Notes under the pieces: model-generated
What the model was told of the DNA's origin: nothing
The model's input: the letters and a program-made list of their open reading frames with translations, nothing else
Database searches by the model: none
Part shown: in pieces, positions 27,263 through 34,694 of the stretch
How the letters are laid out: each line of letters opens with the position of its first letter
Numbering within the stretch: position 1 is the stretch's first letter
NCBI GenBank assembly: GCA_949505625.1
Contig: CATBQD010000011.1
Location: forward strand, 1 to 57,598
Length of the DNA stretch: 57,598 nucleotides
Direction: 5' to 3'
Source: an uncultured Bacilli bacterium
Lineage (GTDB): Bacteria; Bacillota_I; Bacilli_A; RF39; UBA660
Program-made: the position numbers and the translations under genes

Positions 27263-28583
27263 ATTTTATATGTGGAATTAATTCTTCAAGTTTCATTTTT
27301 CTAGAACCTTTTAAAAATATAATACTCTGTTGTTCTTCTGATTCCCATACCTTTATAAATTCTTGGTTATCTATAAAATGTTTCCCTTTTTTACACGTTT
27401 TCCAAGCGTATTTCATTTCTGGACCTATAAAATAAATGCTAGTATTTGTAAAATTTCGTAATTCTTTTCCAATTTTTTTGTGTATTTTTTTGCTGCTTTT
27501 TCCTAATTCTAAGATGTCACCCAATATTAATGTTTTATGTTCCTTAGTATTTCTTAATAAGTTGAGTGCCAACATTAAAGCTTCATAGCTAGAATTATAA
27601 CTATCATTGATTAAAATATTGCCACTTTCTAATTTTGTTACTAAAAAACGTTTGGGTTTAAATTCTTTTAAAGCTTCTACCATGTTAGAAAAAGGAACTT
27701 CTAATATATCACCAATATGTAAAGCTAAAGCAATGTCTTCTAAAATTCCTTCTCCAGGGCTTTCAAAAAATAAAGGATAAGTTTCAATTCCATTCGTAAT
27801 GATAATATGAGAACCATATACGGTTTGTTCCTGCAATTCTATTCTGATTGTACCATTATTTTTATATACTGTTTCTATTTTTCCAGCTTTTATTTTTTTA
27901 GTTTTATTTAATAATGAATCATGTCCATTTAGAAATAGAATTCCTCCATCCATTCCTTTTATGATTTCCATTTTTGCCTTCAAAATATTTTTTTTAGAAC
28001 CTAAATTCCCAATATGTGCACTTCCTATATTGGTAATGACTGCAATATTTGGTTTTACCAAAAGAGATAGTTTCTCTATTTCATGAAGATGATTCATCCC
28101 TAGTTCCACTACCAAGCAATCGATTGTTTCATCTAATTCAAAAATTGTCTGCGGAATTCCAATTCGATTATTCTTATTTCCTTTGCTTTTTAAAACGTGA
28201 TATTTTTTTTCTAACATTGTTGCAATTAATTCTTTGGTAGTTGTTTTTCCAACGCTTCCAGTAACAGCTACTACAAAGACTGGATAAGTTTCTAAGTAAA
28301 GGCGTGCTATATCAAATAAAGCTTCATAAGTACTTGCTACTTTTATAATCGGGATTTCTGCATCGATTATATCCTTTTCTACAATAATAGCGCTTGCTCC
28401 TTTTTCTTTCGCTTCTTTTATATATTGGTGACCATCATAGTTATTTCCTTTTAAGGCAATAAAAATATCGCCTGGTTCTAATTCCCTTGTATCTGTTTTG
28501 ATATGACAGAAAATTTCTGGAATTAAAGTTTCTGAATTTAAAATGATTCCATTACATTTTAAAATTACCTCTTTTAGATTCAT
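27261..28583 (-). CDS. murF: UDP-MurNAc-tripeptide:D-Ala-D-Ala ligase
   Basis: A 440-aa cytosolic Mur ligase that adds D-Ala-D-Ala to the peptidoglycan precursor. The N-terminal UDP-binding part has DTRELEPGDIFIALKG. The ATP-binding P-loop is VTGSVGKTTTKE (about 108-119), followed by NKNNRIGIPQT, ELGMNHLHEIE with metal-binding Glu and His, TNIGSAHIGNLGS, and NDSYNSSYEAL in the C-terminal domain. Length is usual. The start lies 32 bp inside the upstream GATase gene with GGAGTG before it, so the two are coupled. Confidence 0.93.
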   Translation of the reverse strand: MNLKEVILKCNGIILNSETLIPEIFCHIKTDTRELEPGDIFIALKGNNYDGHQYIKEAKEKGASAIIVEKDIIDAEIPIIKVASTYEALFDIARLYLETYPVFVVAVTGSVGKTTTKELIATMLEKKYHVLKSKGNKNNRIGIPQTIFELDETIDCLVVELGMNHLHEIEKLSLLVKPNIAVITNIGSAHIGNLGSKKNILKAKMEIIKGMDGGILFLNGHDSLLNKTKKIKAGKIETVYKNNGTIRIELQEQTVYGSHIIITNGIETYPLFFESPGEGILEDIALALHIGDILEVPFSNMVEALKEFKPKRFLVTKLESGNILINDSYNSSYEALMLALNLLRNTKEHKTLILGDILELGKSSKKIHKKIGKELRNFTNTSIYFIGPEMKYAWKTCKKGKHFIDNQEFIKVWESEEQQSIIFLKGSRKMKLEELIPHIK

Positions 28584-29235
28584 ATGAACACTCCCTACAA
28601 GTTTCTATGAAAGATTTCCATAGTCGCTTCATTACTTCATCATATGCAATCATATCTTCTGGGTGCCACTGAACCCCAATAAAAAATGTTTTATTTTTAT
28701 CTTCTACTGCCTCTATAATATCTTCAGAGCATGCGGAGACATCTAAACTGGTTGTAATCACATAATCATGATGCCTACTATTCACTTCTACTTTTGTTGT
28801 TTTTAAAATAGAAGCGAGTTTAGAGTCTTCTTTTATTTGGACAGAATGAACATAATCTTTTAGTTGGTGATGCATGTTGGTATCTAGTTTTCCTAATGTT
28901 CCCTTTTTATAGACACTCATCAATTGCATCCCCAAACAAATTCCTAAACTCGGTATATTATTCTTGTAAGCATAATCTATGATATTAAAATCATAGTCAT
29001 AAAAATCATCTCCACCTTGAAAAATAAAACCATTACATAGAGAAAGTAATCTGTCTAAATCTCTCTTTGCATTTATAGAAAGTTCCTCTGTTTCATTTAT
29101 AACAGGTGGAACAATGACAAGTGGGATTGCTTCTTCCTCTACGATTATCTTGCGAATACTTTGATAAATGATATCTACCTTTCTTCCACTTTTTAAAACA
29201 TCTGGCCTACTTACAATGCCAATTATTGGTTTCAT
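28552..29235 (-). CDS. Class I glutamine amidotransferase-like hydrolase (PuuD type)
   Basis: A 227-aa member of the gamma-glutamyl-gamma-aminobutyrate hydrolase (peptidase C26) family. The nucleophile is in SLGICLGMQLMS (Cys near residue 99), the partner histidine and glutamate in GVQWHPEDM, and the start PIIGIVSRPD is typical. PuuD frees GABA from gamma-Glu-GABA in putrescine degradation, but many relatives act on other gamma-glutamyl amides. No other putrescine gene is here, so the substrate stays open. The gene overlaps murF by 32 bp, which suggests a role around amide metabolism or simple operon packing. Confidence 0.8.
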   Translation of the reverse strand: MKPIIGIVSRPDVLKSGRKVDIIYQSIRKIIVEEEAIPLVIVPPVINETEELSINAKRDLDRLLSLCNGFIFQGGDDFYDYDFNIIDYAYKNNIPSLGICLGMQLMSVYKKGTLGKLDTNMHHQLKDYVHSVQIKEDSKLASILKTTKVEVNSRHHDYVITTSLDVSACSEDIIEAVEDKNKTFFIGVQWHPEDMIAYDEVMKRLWKSFIETCRECSYESKRGNFKM

Positions 29236-29261
29236 AAAATCACTCCTAAAAAAAACAATGG

Positions 29262-29489
29262 CTAATCCATGTATTTAGTCATTTGTTTCATCATCTGATT
29301 TACTTGTTTTTGGCTTGGCGTTCTACCCATTCCAGCCATCATTGAACGAATCATTTGTTCATTAATAGGTGGATTTTTCTTCATGTATTTTTTCATATAA
29401 TTTCTGGCAATGAAGAATCCTAATACTGCTCCAGCAATAAATCCGCCTAATATTTTTAATATATCCAAGAAAAAGGCTCCCCAGTTCAT
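29262..29489 (-). CDS. yneF: YneF-family small membrane protein
   Basis: A 75-aa protein with one N-terminal transmembrane helix (about 7-28, ILKILGGFIAGAVLGFFIARNYMKK) and a cytosolic tail MKKNPPINEQMIRSMMAGMGRTPSQKQVNQMM, which matches the YneF/UPF0154 family closely. In Bacillus subtilis yneF follows sirA near tkt and lexA, and the same neighbours occur here. Function is unknown. ATG follows AGGAGGAAG. Confidence 0.9.
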   Translation of the reverse strand: MNWGAFFLDILKILGGFIAGAVLGFFIARNYMKKYMKKNPPINEQMIRSMMAGMGRTPSQKQVNQMMKQMTKYMD

Positions 29490-29603
29490 AATCTTCCTCC
29501 TTCTATTATATTGTACTAAAAATAGTGCAAGTTTTCAAGATGATTTATTAAAGTATATTGAAATAACTTGCGTATTATTCTAAATTTGAATGATATTTAT
29601 AGT

Positions 29604-30035
29604 TTATGCCACCGCTTTTTTATTTTGGTATTGATTATTTAACCAAAAAAAATCTTCATTAACAAAGTCACAAACAAAGATTCTTCTATTGTAATAGTTA
29701 AAATCTCTTAAAACATTAGGCATATTGATATTTGTCAAAACAATCGTACAAGAATAATGTAATTCTATTAATACATAATACTTTTTTTGCTTATTCACTA
29801 TAACGTGTCTATTTTTTTCTGACATAATCCGGTTATGGTATTTTCCTCTAAAATATCGATTTAATATATCTACATCAAAAGTTTGACAGAGTGCATCATA
29901 TAAAGAAAGCCCATAACTAAAATCGCTTTTTTTGATTTTCCATAGATTCTCCAATGTTTTATATAAGACAAAACTATTATCTTTATATACTTCATAAAAG
30001 TCATTTCTGACAATGAATAGATAGTACTTTCTCAT
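29604..30035 (-). CDS. sirA: SirA-like inhibitor of DnaA
   Basis: A 143-aa protein that I assign to the SirA (sporulation inhibitor of replication) family. The start RKYYLFIVRNDFYEVYKDNSFVLYKTL follows the SirA pattern (R-x-YY-x-Y-L-I-x-x-E-F), and the end carries CDFVNEDFFWLNNQ, like the SirA MDF-x(5)-WLN close. Bacillus SirA binds DnaA domain I and blocks re-initiation when cells commit to sporulation. Position between yneF and lexA matches Bacillus. The gene lies 50 bp downstream of the SOS micro-protein gene and shows no convincing promoter of its own. Its ATG lies inside a 13-bp inverted repeat. Divergent, so some doubt remains. Confidence 0.7.
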   Translation of the reverse strand: MRKYYLFIVRNDFYEVYKDNSFVLYKTLENLWKIKKSDFSYGLSLYDALCQTFDVDILNRYFRGKYHNRIMSEKNRHVIVNKQKKYYVLIELHYSCTIVLTNINMPNVLRDFNYYNRRIFVCDFVNEDFFWLNNQYQNKKAVA

Positions 30036-30066
30036 GATATCACCATAGTTATAATATCATGAGAAA
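30028..30066 (-). promoter_or_regulatory. 13-bp perfect inverted repeat covering the sirA-like start codon
   Basis: TTTCTCATGATAT (30028-30040) and ATATCATGAGAAA (30054-30066) are exact reverse complements with a 13-nt spacer. In mRNA read from upstream the start codon would sit in the stem and the GGTGAT ribosome site in loop and stem. No T-run follows, so it is not a terminator. It could also be a protein-binding dyad. Confidence 0.75.
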
Positions 30067-30085
30067 AATTCTTATTTTGTCGAAA

Positions 30086-30232
30086 TTACTTGGCGTTCAT
30101 AACAACAATGTCATGATACTCCTTTAATTTTTCATCCTCTAATCTATCAGTTCTTAAGGAGCTTGTATAAGTAACTCCTAACACCATAATAATAAATAAA
30201 ATCATTCCTTTGCTTTTTAACATTTCCATCAT
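30086..30232 (-). CDS. SOS-controlled membrane micro-protein, candidate cell-division inhibitor (SosA/YneA-like)
   Basis: A 48-aa protein. The start at 30232 lies about 7 bp after AGGAGGA. Residues 1-8 are short and polar with two lysines, 9-24 form one hydrophobic helix (GMILFIIMVLGVTYTS), and 25-48 are a charged outer tail (RTDRLEDEKLKEYHDIVVMNAK). It is divergent from lexA and is expressed from a consensus promoter with a perfect LexA box in the spacer. YneA of Bacillus and SosA of Staphylococcus, both single-pass SOS division inhibitors, occupy the same place next to lexA. This protein lacks the LysM domain of YneA and is shorter. Function is inferred from place, regulation and topology; another overlapping frame of 28 codons is less likely. 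Confidence 0.75.
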   Translation of the reverse strand: MMEMLKSKGMILFIIMVLGVTYTSSLRTDRLEDEKLKEYHDIVVMNAK

Positions 30233-30258
30233 ACATAACTCCTCCTTCTTACATTATC

Positions 30259-30287
30259 ATTATATAACGAACATCAGTTCGTGTCAA
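30259..30287 (-). promoter_or_regulatory. SOS promoter of the micro-protein gene, with perfect LexA box
   Basis: TTGACA, 17-bp spacer, TATAAT on the minus strand. Positions 30268-30281 read CGAACATCAGTTCG on the plus strand, a perfect CGAAC-N4-GTTCG, filling the spacer between -35 and -10, so LexA binding would block RNA polymerase. Confidence 0.93.
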
Positions 30288-30296
30288 GGCCATTTC

Positions 30297-30310
30297 CGAA
30301 CAATTGTTTG
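30297..30310 (+). promoter_or_regulatory. Second LexA box, at the lexA promoter
   Basis: CGAACAATTGTTTG matches the LexA consensus in 9 of 10 fixed positions and overlaps the lexA -35 element, consistent with autoregulation of lexA separate from the divergent box. Confidence 0.8.
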
Positions 30311-30336
30311 ACTTTTTATTTTATTTATGTTATGAT
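30308..30336 (+). promoter_or_regulatory. lexA promoter
   Basis: TTGACT, 17-bp spacer, TATGAT, 29 bp upstream of the lexA ATG, with AAAAGGAGG as ribosome-binding site. Confidence 0.8.
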
Positions 30337-30365
30337 GTACATGTAATGTAAAAAGGAGGTTCAAG

Positions 30366-30983
30366 ATGAAGGAATTGACAAAACGACAAGAAGAGATTTT
30401 AAACTTTATTAAAGAATATATTGTGTCCCATGGTTACCCACCAACAATTAGAGAAATTTGTAAAGCAATGGATGTATCGTCCCCTGCTACTGTACATGCT
30501 CACTTAAATAATTTAGAGGCAAAGGGTTTTATTAAAAAAGAAGATACTAAGAATCGTGCGATTGAGCTTTTGGTTCCGAATGAGTTTGATATTAAAGACC
30601 CAGAAGTAATTGAAGTTCCACTTTTAGGAAAAATTACTGCAGGAAGTCCTATAGAAGCAATCGAGCAGCCAAATGAGTTTTTCTCTTTACCTGCTTATTT
30701 GATTCCAAGAAACAAAGAAGTATTTACTTTATTAGTAAGTGGAACAAGTATGATTAATGCGGGAATATTAGACGGAGATATTGTGATTGTAGAAAAAAGA
30801 AATACTGCGCGTAATGGTGAAATTGTAGTAGCAATGACAAGTGAAAACGAAGTAACACTTAAAACCTTTTACAAAGAAAATGGATATTTTAGATTACAAC
30901 CAGAAAATGATACAATGGAACCAATTATATTAGACAATGTTTTCATATTAGGAAAAGCAATTGGATTATATAGAAAAATATAA
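30366..30983 (+). CDS. lexA: LexA repressor
   Basis: A 205-aa SOS repressor. The N-terminal winged helix holds PPTIREICKAMDVSSPATVHAHLNNLE (recognition helix about 38-52). The self-cleavage site is A92-G93 (ITAGSP), with the serine of the dyad at S128 (GTSM) and the lysine at K166 (EVTLKTF). All parts needed for RecA-stimulated autocleavage are present. The gene controls at least three boxes visible here: its own (30297-30310), the divergent micro-protein (30268-30281) and the SPL-type gene (5554-5567). No recA or uvr gene is in the window. Confidence 0.97.
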   Translation: MKELTKRQEEILNFIKEYIVSHGYPPTIREICKAMDVSSPATVHAHLNNLEAKGFIKKEDTKNRAIELLVPNEFDIKDPEVIEVPLLGKITAGSPIEAIEQPNEFFSLPAYLIPRNKEVFTLLVSGTSMINAGILDGDIVIVEKRNTARNGEIVVAMTSENEVTLKTFYKENGYFRLQPENDTMEPIILDNVFILGKAIGLYRKI

Positions 30984-31003
30984 AAAGGCATTTCAGCCTT
31001 TTT
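30982..31003. terminator. Bidirectional terminator between lexA and tkt
   Basis: AAAAAGGC / GCCTTTTT stem with a 6-nt loop between the convergent lexA (+) and tkt (-) genes. Confidence 0.85.
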
Positions 31004-31007
31004 TCTT

Positions 31008-32987
31008 TTATCGAAATAATGATATAATTCTTTTTTTGATAGTTTCATAATCAAAATTACAAAATGCTAGTACTTCATCTTTTGTACCGCTTGCGCCAAA
31101 ATGGTCTATCGTAATCAGATAGTTATCATTATAAACAAATCCTTCCCATCCTAATTTAGAACTGGCTTCTATTACTACAGTACGTATTCCTTTTGGTAAC
31201 ACATTATCTTTATATTGTTTATCTTGTCTTAAAAATAATCCCCTACATGGCATACTAACAACTCTAAAATCTAAACCATATTCTTTCCACAAATCATCAC
31301 TAACTTTTAAAGCTGTTACAACTTCACTACCACTAGCTATAAGAATTCCATGCAATTGATTTTTTTCTTTTCTTAAAATATATCCCCCATATAAAACTCC
31401 ATTTGGATTTGTTTCCTTTAAATTATCTACATCGACACGAGATAAAATCAAGGAATTTGGATGACGACTATTTAACATATAAGCCCAACTACCAATGATT
31501 TCTGTTCCATCAGCTGGTCTAAAAACATCATGGTTTGGAATAGAACGTAGCATTACAAGTTGTTCAACTGGCTCATGAGTTGGTCCATCTTGTCCGACAT
31601 TAACTGCATCATGGGTAAAAATGTAAGTAACTGGTAAATTCATCAAAGCAGACATACGAATCGCTGGTTTTAAATAATCTGAGAAAACTAAGAATGTAGA
31701 ACCAAATGGCCTAAATCCAGAAAGAGCCATTCCATTTAATATAGCACCCATTGCATGTTCACGTACTCCAAAGAAGATATTTCTTCCTGCTCTATTTGTA
31801 GCACTAAAATCTCCTAAATCATTTAAATACGTTTTGGTTGAACTTGATAAATCAGCACTCCCTCCAACTAAAGTAGGCACTTCTTTGATAAATTTATTCA
31901 TGATTCTTCCATTACTTACTCTAGTTGCTTCTTTTGGTTTTAAATCAAAATCAAAGCCATTTAAATCAGCTGGTTTTTCTTTACCAAATAAGACATTTAA
32001 TTTAGATGCATCTCCATCCAATACTTTATTTACATATTCTCTATAATTATTGACCCACTCTTCATATTTTTTATTGCTTCTTGTTGATATTTTTCCTCTA
32101 AAATCCATTCTTGCATTTTCATTTACAAAGAAAGGAATATTAGAGATTCCAAGACTTGTTTTTAATTGTTCCATATCTTCTTTTTCTAATGGTTTTCCAT
32201 GAACTTCATTTGTTCCTGCTAAAGAAGAACCTACTCCTATAATTGTTTTGATTTCAATAATAGAAGGTTTCCCGCTTTCTTTCGCTTTTGATATTGCTTT
32301 ATTAATATCATTTACAACAAGTCCATTTTTGACAACATCAGTATACCATCCCATTGCTTTAAAACGGTCTAGTACGTTTTCTTTAAATGTCGCATCAGTT
32401 TTCCCATCTAATGTAATACTATTGGAATCATATAAAATCATTAAGTTATCTAAGTTTAAAGTTCCTGCTAAAGAAGCTGCTTCATAACTAATTCCTTCCA
32501 TTAAGTCTCCGTCACCACAAAGTGCATAAATACGATATTGAATTAACTTTTTATCTTTAAATGCTTTTTCTTTTGGAAATTTATATTTTTCTTCTAGCAT
32601 TTTTTCAGCAATTGCCATTCCTACTGCCGAAGCTACTCCTTGACCGAGTGGACCTGTTGACATATCTACTCCTGGTGTAATTCCTACTTCTGGATGACCT
32701 GGAGTTTTAGAACCAATTCTTCTAAAATTTCGTAAGTCATCTATTGATAAATCATAACCTGCCATATAAAGAGTTGCATATAAAAGCGCAGAACCATGAC
32801 CTGCTGACATTACAAAACGGTCTCTATTTACCCAATTGGAATCACTAGTATTGATATTCATATGATTGGCATACAGTGTATAAATAATTGGGGCTGCACC
32901 GAGTACAATTCCAGAGTGCCCACTTTTGGCTTCATGAATCATATCGATTCCTAATGTTTTTATATTATTTATTGTTTCTCTTTCCAT
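31008..32987 (-). CDS. tkt: Transketolase
   Basis: A 659-aa thiamine diphosphate enzyme of the pentose phosphate pathway that moves two-carbon units between sugar phosphates. The TPP-binding motif is GDGDLMEGISYEAASLAGTLNLDNL (about 155-180). SAGHGSALLYATLYMAGY and TPGHPEVG near the start are typical, as are the pyrimidine-domain signature FGVREHAMGAILNGMALSG and THDAVNVGQDGPTHEPVEQL, which contains the catalytic histidine. Length is normal. It is next to lexA as in Bacillus, but convergent here. ATG follows AGAGGGTG. Confidence 0.96.
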   Translation of the reverse strand: MERETINNIKTLGIDMIHEAKSGHSGIVLGAAPIIYTLYANHMNINTSDSNWVNRDRFVMSAGHGSALLYATLYMAGYDLSIDDLRNFRRIGSKTPGHPEVGITPGVDMSTGPLGQGVASAVGMAIAEKMLEEKYKFPKEKAFKDKKLIQYRIYALCGDGDLMEGISYEAASLAGTLNLDNLMILYDSNSITLDGKTDATFKENVLDRFKAMGWYTDVVKNGLVVNDINKAISKAKESGKPSIIEIKTIIGVGSSLAGTNEVHGKPLEKEDMEQLKTSLGISNIPFFVNENARMDFRGKISTRSNKKYEEWVNNYREYVNKVLDGDASKLNVLFGKEKPADLNGFDFDLKPKEATRVSNGRIMNKFIKEVPTLVGGSADLSSSTKTYLNDLGDFSATNRAGRNIFFGVREHAMGAILNGMALSGFRPFGSTFLVFSDYLKPAIRMSALMNLPVTYIFTHDAVNVGQDGPTHEPVEQLVMLRSIPNHDVFRPADGTEIIGSWAYMLNSRHPNSLILSRVDVDNLKETNPNGVLYGGYILRKEKNQLHGILIASGSEVVTALKVSDDLWKEYGLDFRVVSMPCRGLFLRQDKQYKDNVLPKGIRTVVIEASSKLGWEGFVYNDNYLITIDHFGASGTKDEVLAFCNFDYETIKKRIISLFR

Positions 32988-33027
32988 CTTTTCACCCTCT
33001 TATAGTATCTCCATTATATCAAAAAAA

Positions 33028-33047
33028 GAACCATATTTCTATAGTTC
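33028..33047 (-). terminator. Intrinsic terminator downstream of the XRE regulator gene
   Basis: GAACTATA / TATGGTTC stem with one G-U pair and a short loop, followed on the minus strand by TTTTTTT. It also overlaps the upstream edge of the weak tkt promoter (TATAAT at 33013-33018 on the minus strand). Confidence 0.6.
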
Positions 33048-33139
33048 CATAAAAATTCAATTAGCTAAGTAAATAAAATCATTATACAAATATTAAATTT
33101 CAGCAATATATGATTAATTTCTAAACAGTGATTATAAAT

Positions 33140-33892
33140 CTATTTTTGGTTATCACACATTTTGTGAAATTTTTCAATTTTACTAAGGAATTTTTCGTTC
33201 GACAACTTATTAAGATTTTTAATAGACTTGTCAGAATAATAAATATATACGATTTCATCATCTTTAAACGAGTCTAATGTTAACCGATAACCAAATGGAA
33301 TATACTTTTCAGCATAAAGTTGAGCAAAAGAATAACCATATTCAAAATTAGAATGTCTTTTATTATACAAGCTTATAGTACTATGAAAAATTAAATATTT
33401 TTTCCCATTCATATTTCTTTCTATAAAATAAGTATTTAAAACTGACGTTCCATAAATATTATATTCTAATTCATTATTAGAAAACTGGCATTTCATTACC
33501 CTTGCATCATATTTTACATCTAGCTCAAGTTTATTGTATAGAATCCATCCTAAAACAAGTAATATGAGTAAGAAAACAAGCCCTATAAATAAATATTTAA
33601 ATTTTTTTCTTTTTTTCTTTTTATCATCTACAATCATATTAATAATATTTGTCTCTAGTTTTCTTTGATAGTTTTCTTCAACAACTTTTTCACCACTTAA
33701 TAAATCATTAACAGATATTCCTAATTCACTGCACAATAAATTAAATAATGAAATATCAGGCATATTTTTTCCATTTTCCCAATTGCTGATTGATTTATCT
33801 GTTACTCCTAATTTAACAGCTAAGTCAACTTGTGTTAATCCTCTTTCTTTGCGACATTTCGCAATAAACTTTCCGATTTTCTCTTGATCCAT
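33140..33892 (-). CDS. XRE-family regulator with membrane anchor and extracytoplasmic domain
   Basis: A 250-aa protein. The N-terminal helix-turn-helix of Cro/CI type spans about 5-60 (KCRKERGLTQVDLAVKLGVTDKSISNWENG). A very basic stretch (KKKRKKFKY) precedes a single membrane helix (about 103-122), and a 125-residue outer domain follows with no recognisable signature. It is therefore a one-component membrane-bound regulator that might sense an external signal. The start at 33892 follows AGGAGAG; an in-frame start 33 bp upstream has no ribosome site. Targets are unknown; tkt and queH flank it. Confidence 0.8.
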   Translation of the reverse strand: MDQEKIGKFIAKCRKERGLTQVDLAVKLGVTDKSISNWENGKNMPDISLFNLLCSELGISVNDLLSGEKVVEENYQRKLETNIINMIVDDKKKKRKKFKYLFIGLVFLLILLVLGWILYNKLELDVKYDARVMKCQFSNNELEYNIYGTSVLNTYFIERNMNGKKYLIFHSTISLYNKRHSNFEYGYSFAQLYAEKYIPFGYRLTLDSFKDDEIVYIYYSDKSIKNLNKLSNEKFLSKIEKFHKMCDNQK

Positions 33893-34015
33893 ATTTTCTC
33901 TCCTTTCCACTACAATATACAACACAAAAGTAACTTTTTATTAGAAATATTGCTGGAGTTTACAATTTATCTTTTTTTCTATATATGTTTCTCTTGTAAA
34001 TAATTTTTATAAGTA

Positions 34016-34053
34016 AAAAAGTAGAATCATGTTTCTCTATAATTCTACTTTTT
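34016..34053 (-). terminator. Intrinsic terminator of queH
   Basis: Perfect 12-bp stem AAAAAGTAGAAT / ATTCTACTTTTT with a 14-nt loop, overlapping the stop codon at 34052 and followed on the minus strand by T-rich sequence. Confidence 0.85.
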
Positions 34054-34693
34054 AGATATTTTCTAATTGCTCTTTTCTTTTTTCAGCCTCTTTTTTAGAA
34101 TAGATACATCCACAATAATCTTGTCGATATAATCCATATACTTTTGATAATTCAATTGACCTTTTGTATCCATTTTTCTTTTTAAAATCGGAGTGTAAAT
34201 ATGTAATATGATATTGTTTTTCTAAATAAGTTCCAATATCATTTAATTTTTCTGACTTTTTATAAGGACTTACTGTTAGAGTTGTCGTGAAATAGTCAAA
34301 GTTCCCATCTTTTGCCATTCTAGCAGTTTCTTCTAATCTTTGATAGTAACATTTGATACATCTAGCGCCACCTTCAGGTTCTTCTTCTAATCCGGGTGCT
34401 ATTTCAAAGAACTTCTCTGGATTATAAGCTCCTTCTAAAAAATGGATTGGATTTTTAGGATTTAATTCGGCAATTAATCGTTTTTGTTCTTCTATCCTTT
34501 TTAGATATTCTTCTTTTTCTGTAATATTAGGATTAAAATAATAAATTGTAATTTCAAAAAATTCTGATAAATATTCTAATACATAACTACTGCAAGGAGC
34601 ACAACAACTATGCAATAATAGTTTTGGTACTCTTTCTTCTTTTTTTATTTGTTCGATTACTTTTTCTAATTCTATTTGATAATTGATTTTCAT
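34052..34693 (-). CDS. queH: Epoxyqueuosine reductase QueH
   Basis: A 213-aa QueH (formerly DUF208), which reduces epoxyqueuosine in tRNA to queuosine, the last step of the pathway, using cysteines and a metal cluster. The cysteine pattern is complete: LLHSCCAPCSSYVLEYL near residue 28, ARCIKCYYQRLEE near 108 and YCGCIYSKKEAEKR near the end. DYFTTTLTVSPYKKSE is also typical. With tgt at 26065 it indicates that this organism makes queuosine-modified tRNA. The gene lies 1 bp after the rhomboid gene and is probably in one transcript with it. Confidence 0.93.
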   Translation of the reverse strand: MKINYQIELEKVIEQIKKEERVPKLLLHSCCAPCSSYVLEYLSEFFEITIYYFNPNITEKEEYLKRIEEQKRLIAELNPKNPIHFLEGAYNPEKFFEIAPGLEEEPEGGARCIKCYYQRLEETARMAKDGNFDYFTTTLTVSPYKKSEKLNDIGTYLEKQYHITYLHSDFKKKNGYKRSIELSKVYGLYRQDYCGCIYSKKEAEKRKEQLENI

Positions 34694-34694
34694 A

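Noticed and set aside
30086-30240. Alternative 28-codon frame starting closer to the same ribosome site
   Set aside because: That frame gives a basic, Tyr-rich peptide without features, while the chosen frame has a clean transmembrane helix and charged tail typical of SOS division inhibitors.
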